DNA from: Bacteroidota bacterium
GTDB lineage: Bacteria > Bacteroidota > Bacteroidia > Chitinophagales > Chitinophagaceae
Direction of reading: 5' to 3'
Length of the DNA stretch: 10,936 nucleotides
Assembly (NCBI GenBank): GCA_023436685.1
Contig: JAEZIL010000238.1
Span: 1 to 10,936 of the forward strand
A model generated the notes under the pieces. It did not search any database. It was given only the letters and a program-made list of their open reading frames with translations, and was not told where the DNA came from. The position numbers were made by a program, and so were the translations under genes. Of the stretch, positions 7,523 through 10,936 are shown piece after piece (the stretch's first letter is position 1; every line of letters begins with the position of its first letter).

Positions 7523-8245
7523 TTAATTCTTGAGGGAATCAATTATCACGGTGTGTGGTTTAGCCAGCCACTCTTTAAAATTGCTTCGTATCCACATCTT
7601 CAATTCAAGATCGGTTGCTGTACGCGCATAGTCGTACGGCATTGGGTATGCATTCATAAAATTAGCCAGTGTATCCCCTCTTAGGTCTGTCAGCATAGTT
7701 ACCAGTTCAGGGGTATATCTCGAATCAATAAACCGTTCTCCTTCCCAGTAATTAAAACTCTTTTGAAACCTATATATCTGTTTACTTCTTTTAGATACTT
7801 TTTCGGCTATCAGCGATACCGGGCTCATTATCGAAGTAGTCTTCTGCCTTGACAAAGTTCTGATATGGGTTTCTCTGCGGGCTATCGAATCTTTCTGGTA
7901 CTTAGTTAAGCCCGGTCGTATAATTATATCCTGCAATTGGTAGCTCAGGGGTTCCATTTCCACTCGTGTGTTAGCTATATTAAGTGTGGGTGGCATAAGC
8001 TTTTGTAAGGTTTTATAACCTATAAAAGAGAAAATAAGCTGTTGCCCACTCTTTGCAGTAATGGTAAACTCTCCGTCCTGGTTAGTATAGGTTGATTGCT
8101 GGGTAACCGGATTAACTACAGTTACAGGATAAAGAGGCTCACCGGTTTGTTCATTTACAACTACGCCCTTTAATACCTGCGAGTTAGCCCAATTATGGCT
8201 GCAAAGCGCGATAAGCACCAATAGTACCTTGTTGAACAACCTCAT
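7523..8245 (-). CDS. Secreted carboxypeptidase-like regulatory domain protein
   Basis: A 240-aa exported protein. A signal peptide (about 1-22, hydrophobic VLLVLIALC, likely cut before Q23) is followed by a CarboxypepD_reg-like beta-sandwich (about 24-98): LKGVVVNEQTGEPLYPVTVV (25-44), TYTNQDGEFTITAKSGQQLI (52-71) and FSFIGYKT (72-79). This fold is common at the N-terminus of Bacteroidota outer-membrane and periplasmic proteins. The C-terminal part (about 100-240) has the pattern YQKDS, SPVSLIAEK, YTPELV, AYPMPYDYAR and LELKMWIRSNFKEWL, which recurs in many short Bacteroidota proteins of unknown role. There is no TonB plug or barrel, so it is not a SusC-type receptor. Its start faces kbl across a 139-nt divergent spacer. 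The smaller tandem paralog follows 5 nt after its stop. No enzymatic activity is implied by the domain name. Confidence 0.88.
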   Translation of the reverse strand: MRLFNKVLLVLIALCSHNWANSQVLKGVVVNEQTGEPLYPVTVVNPVTQQSTYTNQDGEFTITAKSGQQLIFSFIGYKTLQKLMPPTLNIANTRVEMEPLSYQLQDIIIRPGLTKYQKDSIARRETHIRTLSRQKTTSIMSPVSLIAEKVSKRSKQIYRFQKSFNYWEGERFIDSRYTPELVTMLTDLRGDTLANFMNAYPMPYDYARTATDLELKMWIRSNFKEWLAKPHTVIIDSLKN

Positions 8246-8271
8246 AAATATAAAGATAGTTCCCTATCCTC

Positions 8272-8283
8272 ATACCATGGTAT
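8272..8283. promoter_or_regulatory. 12-bp perfect palindrome in the divergent spacer
   Basis: ATACCATGGTAT is a perfect palindrome 27 nt upstream of the start of the secreted CarboxypepD_reg-like gene and about 100 nt upstream of kbl. Its place in a divergent spacer allows an operator role for the minus-strand gene, but a 12-bp palindrome can arise by chance and no second copy was noticed. Confidence 0.25.
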
Positions 8284-8338
8284 TTGCCATCTGTTTTTAC
8301 AATACTTTAAGAAAAACATACTTCTATACTCAATGCCA

Positions 8339-8368
8339 TTGTTAAATAAAAGCGATTGAGTTACTTTG
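8339..8368 (+). promoter_or_regulatory. Likely Bacteroidota-type promoter of kbl
   Basis: TTG at 8339-8341 is followed after exactly 19 nt by TTACTTTG at 8361-8368. This matches the Bacteroidota -33/-7 arrangement (TTG, about 19 nt, TAnnTTTG) except for one base at the second position of the -7 box. The ATG of kbl is at 8385, giving a short leader. No transcript data support it here. Confidence 0.45.
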
Positions 8369-8384
8369 CTGAAAATTAATAGAA

Positions 8385-9575
8385 ATGTCAAGTCCGTCGT
8401 TTTATCAACGCCTGCAAAAAGAACTGCAGGAAATAGAAGATGCTGGTTTATATAAAAAAGAAAGGGTTATCGAATCTGAGCAAGGCCCTGAAATCACTGT
8501 AAACGGCAAAACAGTATTAAACTTTTGTGCTAACAACTATCTAGGGCTTTCATCGCACCCAAAAGTATTGCAAGCTGCAAAAGCCACTATCGATAAACGC
8601 GGCTATGGCATGAGCTCTGTACGTTTTATTTGCGGCACACAAGATATTCATAAAGAATTGGAAGCTAAACTGTCTAAATTCTTAGGAACCGAAGACACGA
8701 TTTTATATGTTGCCTGCTTCGATGCTAATGGCGGTGTATTTGAACCACTATTGGGCGAAAACGATGCTATCATTTCCGATGAATTGAACCACGCATCTAT
8801 CATCGATGGCGTACGTTTAACAAAAAGCCGTCGTGCACGCTACAAGCACAACGACATGGCAGACCTTGAAGCACAACTGCAAGCTAATGCAGACGCACGT
8901 ACACGCATTATTGTTACCGACTCTGTATTCTCGATGGATGGCACCATTGCCCAGTTGGATAAAATATGCGATCTGGCTGATAAATACGATGCACTCGTAA
9001 TGATAGACGAAAGTCATTCATCGGGCTTTATGGGCAAAACCGGCCGTGGCGTACACGAGCTTTGCGGGGTAATGGATCGTGTAGATATCATCACTGGCAC
9101 TTTAGGTAAAGCACTTGGCGGTGCTTCAGGCGGTTTCACAAGTGGAAAAAAAGAAGTGATTGAAATGCTTCGCCAACGTAGCCGTCCATACTTATTCTCT
9201 AATACAGTGGCACCATCTGTGGTAGGTGCCTCTATTGCTGTGTTGGATATGCTGAGCGAAACAACCGAACTGCGCGATAAGCTGGAAGAAAATACCACTT
9301 ACTTCCGCAGCAAAATGACAGAAGCTGGTTTTGATATAAAGCCCGGCACGCATGCTATTGCTCCTATTATGCTGTACGATGCAGTAATAGCACAGCAATT
9401 TGCCGCGAAGCTGCTTGATGAAGGTATTTATGTTATAGGATTCTTTTATCCTGTGGTTGCAAAGGGACAGGCACGTATCCGTGTGCAAATATCTGCAGGC
9501 CATGAACGCCATCATTTAGACAAAGCAATAACTGCCTTTACTAAAGTAGGTAAAGAGCTAGGCATTATTAAATAA
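8385..9575 (+). CDS. kbl: Glycine C-acetyltransferase (2-amino-3-ketobutyrate CoA ligase)
   Basis: A PLP-dependent alpha-oxoamine synthase, 396 aa (about the length of E. coli Kbl). It cleaves 2-amino-3-oxobutyrate, the product of threonine dehydrogenase, with CoA into glycine and acetyl-CoA, in the cytoplasm. Visible motifs are [14 protein letters not shown] (46-59), [19 protein letters not shown] (75-93), [11 protein letters not shown] (132-142, His136 expected to stack on PLP), [14 protein letters not shown] (178-191), [13 protein letters not shown] (205-217, Asp208 and His211 near the cofactor) and [14 protein letters not shown] (238-251, Lys242 the Schiff-base lysine). The close relatives 8-amino-7-oxononanoate synthase and serine palmitoyltransferase share the fold, but SVRFICGTQ and the overall N-terminus favour Kbl. 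No threonine dehydrogenase gene is in the window. A likely promoter lies directly upstream and a strong hairpin follows 13 nt after the stop. It appears to be a single-gene transcript. Confidence 0.95.
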   Translation: MSSPSFYQRLQKELQEIEDAGLYKKERVIESEQGPEITVNGKTVLNFCANNYLGLSSHPKVLQAAKATIDKRGYGMSSVRFICGTQDIHKELEAKLSKFLGTEDTILYVACFDANGGVFEPLLGENDAIISDELNHASIIDGVRLTKSRRARYKHNDMADLEAQLQANADARTRIIVTDSVFSMDGTIAQLDKICDLADKYDALVMIDESHSSGFMGKTGRGVHELCGVMDRVDIITGTLGKALGGASGGFTSGKKEVIEMLRQRSRPYLFSNTVAPSVVGASIAVLDMLSETTELRDKLEENTTYFRSKMTEAGFDIKPGTHAIAPIMLYDAVIAQQFAAKLLDEGIYVIGFFYPVVAKGQARIRVQISAGHERHHLDKAITAFTKVGKELGIIK

Positions 9576-9588
9576 TCTTACATAAAGC

Positions 9589-9617
9589 AAAGCGGCCTCT
9601 ATATAGAGGCCGCTTTT
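9589..9617. terminator. Bidirectional rho-independent terminator between kbl and the RND gene
   Basis: A perfect 28-bp palindrome: the arm AAAGCGGCCTCT (9589-9600), the centre ATAT, and the mirrored arm at 9605-9616. It has a GC-rich stem core with A-runs on one side and T-runs on the other, so it reads as a hairpin plus T tract on both strands. It begins 14 nt after the kbl stop and ends 24 nt from the stop of the convergent RND gene, so it can end both transcripts. Confidence 0.9.
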
Positions 9618-9639
9618 ATATTGCATATGTCTGAAAATC

Positions 9640-10936
9640 TTACTTACCATCTTCCAATGCTGCTGCAAAACGTTCTTTTTTCCTCTTCACCCATGCCTTA
9701 AAGCGGAAGCTTAGAAGCATAAGTACGGGAACTAATATAAGTGTAAGGAATGTAGCAAAGCTCAAACCATATATCATAGTCCATGCTAATGGCCCCCAGA
9801 ATGCAGAGCTGGCACCCCCGATGTATATATTAGGTGCAAAACGGCTAAACAGTCCTGCAAAGTCAATATTCAAACCAATGGCTAGCGGAATAAGGCCAAG
9901 TATAGCAGCAGTAGCCGTTAATAATACGGGTGTCATACGTGTACGGCCGGCTTCTATTATCGCTTGCCTCTCTTCCATGCCATCTTTCAGTACCATATCC
10001 ATAAACTCAACAAGCAGGATACCGTTACGCACCACAATACCCGCAAGCGCCACTATACCAATACCACTGATTGCGATAGAGAATGGTGTTTTGAATATTG
10101 CAATACCAAGTAGCACACCAATGATGCTGAACACAACCTCGCTCAATATAATGATCGTTTTGCTCAGTGAGTTGAACTGTATGATCAGGATAAGGAAAAT
10201 CAAAGCTATTGATGCCATGAATGCACCTCCGAGGAAGCCCATTGTTTCAGCTTGTTCTTCCTGCTGGCCACCCATACGAATATTCACATCTGCAGGTTTG
10301 TCAAAGTTTGCCAGTTCATTCGTAATGGCTTGCACTACTTCGTTCTCATTGTAGCCGGATATAACGTTAGACGAAAGAGTGATAATACGTTTTTGATCTT
10401 TACGTTTTACGCCGCCATACGTTGTTGAATAACGGATATCAGAGAAGGCACTCACAGGCACCTGGCGTATAGCACCGCCCATGCCCATATCTCTGTATAT
10501 TATTGGCATGTTGCGTACCGCGTCAATATTATTACGCTGATCTTCCTTTACCCTCAACGTTATCTTGTAATCATCATTATCATCGCGGAAACGAGATATC
10601 TCCTTGCCAAATACTGCTGTATTCAAATTCATCGCTACCTGGCCAGTAGTGATACCTTCATTGTTCATACGCTCCCTGTCTAGGTCGAATACAATCTCCG
10701 GATTCCTCGACTGGAAGTCACTACGCAATTCTTCTACACCACCTATATGCTTCTCTGTCAGGTATGCTTTCAACCTTTCCGATGTAGCTACCAAGGTGTC
10801 AAGATTATCACCTGTTATTTCCACTACTATCGGCTTAGGCAATGGTGGGCCATTACTTTCTTTATCTACAGTAACCTCAGCACCCGGCAGGCCTTTTACA
10901 GCTTCACGTATTTTCTCCATATACTTAGTAGTAGAC
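9640..10936 (-). CDS. RND efflux transporter permease subunit, C-terminal part (5' partial)
   Basis: The C-terminal part (about 430 residues) of an AcrB-type resistance-nodulation-division permease, an inner-membrane proton-driven exporter working with a periplasmic adaptor and an outer-membrane channel. The frame is open through the right edge (S-T-T-K-Y before the Met at 10920), so that Met is internal. Counting it as residue 1, a periplasmic porter/docking region covers about 1-225. Membrane segments follow at about 231-249, 254-276, 281-306, 330-350 and 374-404, then a basic cytoplasmic tail (KRKKERFAAALEDGK). AGIVVRNGILLVEF (293-306) aligns with GLSAKNAILIVEF of E. coli AcrB and places Arg298 where AcrB has the relay Lys940. 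The insert NIDFAGLFSRFAPNIYIGG and AFWGPLAWTMIYGLSFATF are of a style common in Bacteroidota RND pumps. The substrate cannot be told. The N-terminal half, with the Asp pair of TM4, lies outside the window. Confidence 0.93.
   Translation of the reverse strand, partial: STTKYMEKIREAVKGLPGAEVTVDKESNGPPLPKPIVVEITGDNLDTLVATSERLKAYLTEKHIGGVEELRSDFQSRNPEIVFDLDRERMNNEGITTGQVAMNLNTAVFGKEISRFRDDNDDYKITLRVKEDQRNNIDAVRNMPIIYRDMGMGGAIRQVPVSAFSDIRYSTTYGGVKRKDQKRIITLSSNVISGYNENEVVQAITNELANFDKPADVNIRMGGQQEEQAETMGFLGGAFMASIALIFLILIIQFNSLSKTIIILSEVVFSIIGVLLGIAIFKTPFSIAISGIGIVALAGIVVRNGILLVEFMDMVLKDGMEERQAIIEAGRTRMTPVLLTATAAILGLIPLAIGLNIDFAGLFSRFAPNIYIGGASSAFWGPLAWTMIYGLSFATFLTLILVPVLMLLSFRFKAWVKRKKERFAAALEDGK

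Noticed and set aside
9821..10354. Plus-strand ORF of 177 codons opposite the RND gene
   Set aside because: It is antisense to strongly conserved RND membrane segments and has a composition typical of a shadow frame.
10918..10920. ATG as the start of the RND gene
   Set aside because: The frame continues to the window edge and the N-terminal half of an RND permease is missing, so this Met is internal.

Overview
The window looks like a chromosomal segment of a member of the Bacteroidota, most likely a Chitinophagaceae-type soil or freshwater bacterium. The evidence is the moderate AT-rich composition, the absence of clear Shine-Dalgarno sequences, a possible TTG-N19-TTAcTTTG promoter of the Bacteroidota type, a secreted carboxypeptidase-D-regulatory-like protein of a kind typical of this phylum, an RND permease C-terminus of Bacteroidota style, and what appears to be the end of a flexirubin or aryl-polyene pigment cluster.

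Left part, about 1-2130. A 5'-truncated FAD-dependent oxidoreductase of the tryptophan-halogenase family is followed after 5 nt by a half-length beta-ketoacyl-synthase-like protein. By ungapped spacing, the nucleophilic Cys of this protein is replaced by Ser. The pair resembles genes found in flexirubin/aryl-polyene clusters, and the rest of the cluster would lie upstream of the window. A 405-nt stretch follows, holding an uncertain 75-aa Cys-containing ORF and a nested inverted repeat over its stop codon.

Trehalose module, about 2131-6085. A GH15 glucoamylase/trehalase-type hydrolase (+) meets a fused trehalose-6-phosphate synthase/phosphatase (-) tail to tail with one nucleotide between stop codons. 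The two probably make and break down trehalose or related alpha-glucosides. The synthase probably starts at 6085, not at the more upstream ATG.

Minus-strand group, about 6214-8245. In transcription order these are a secreted CarboxypepD_reg-like protein, a smaller secreted paralog that lacks the regulatory-like domain, and a ferredoxin-NADP-reductase-like flavoprotein. The smaller paralog has lost about 12 C-terminal residues to a one-base frameshift; the lost, homologous tail is still readable downstream of its stop.

Right part, about 8246-10936. A divergent spacer with a 12-bp palindrome and a probable promoter precedes kbl (glycine C-acetyltransferase, threonine/glycine interconversion). 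kbl converges on the C-terminal part of an RND efflux permease that runs off the window. A perfect 28-bp palindrome between the two is a good bidirectional terminator.

Most of the window is ordinary housekeeping and accessory metabolism. The best points for follow-up are the active-site-less KS-like protein beside the halogenase-fold enzyme, and the frameshifted tandem paralog. No mobile element, CRISPR array, tRNA or rRNA was seen.
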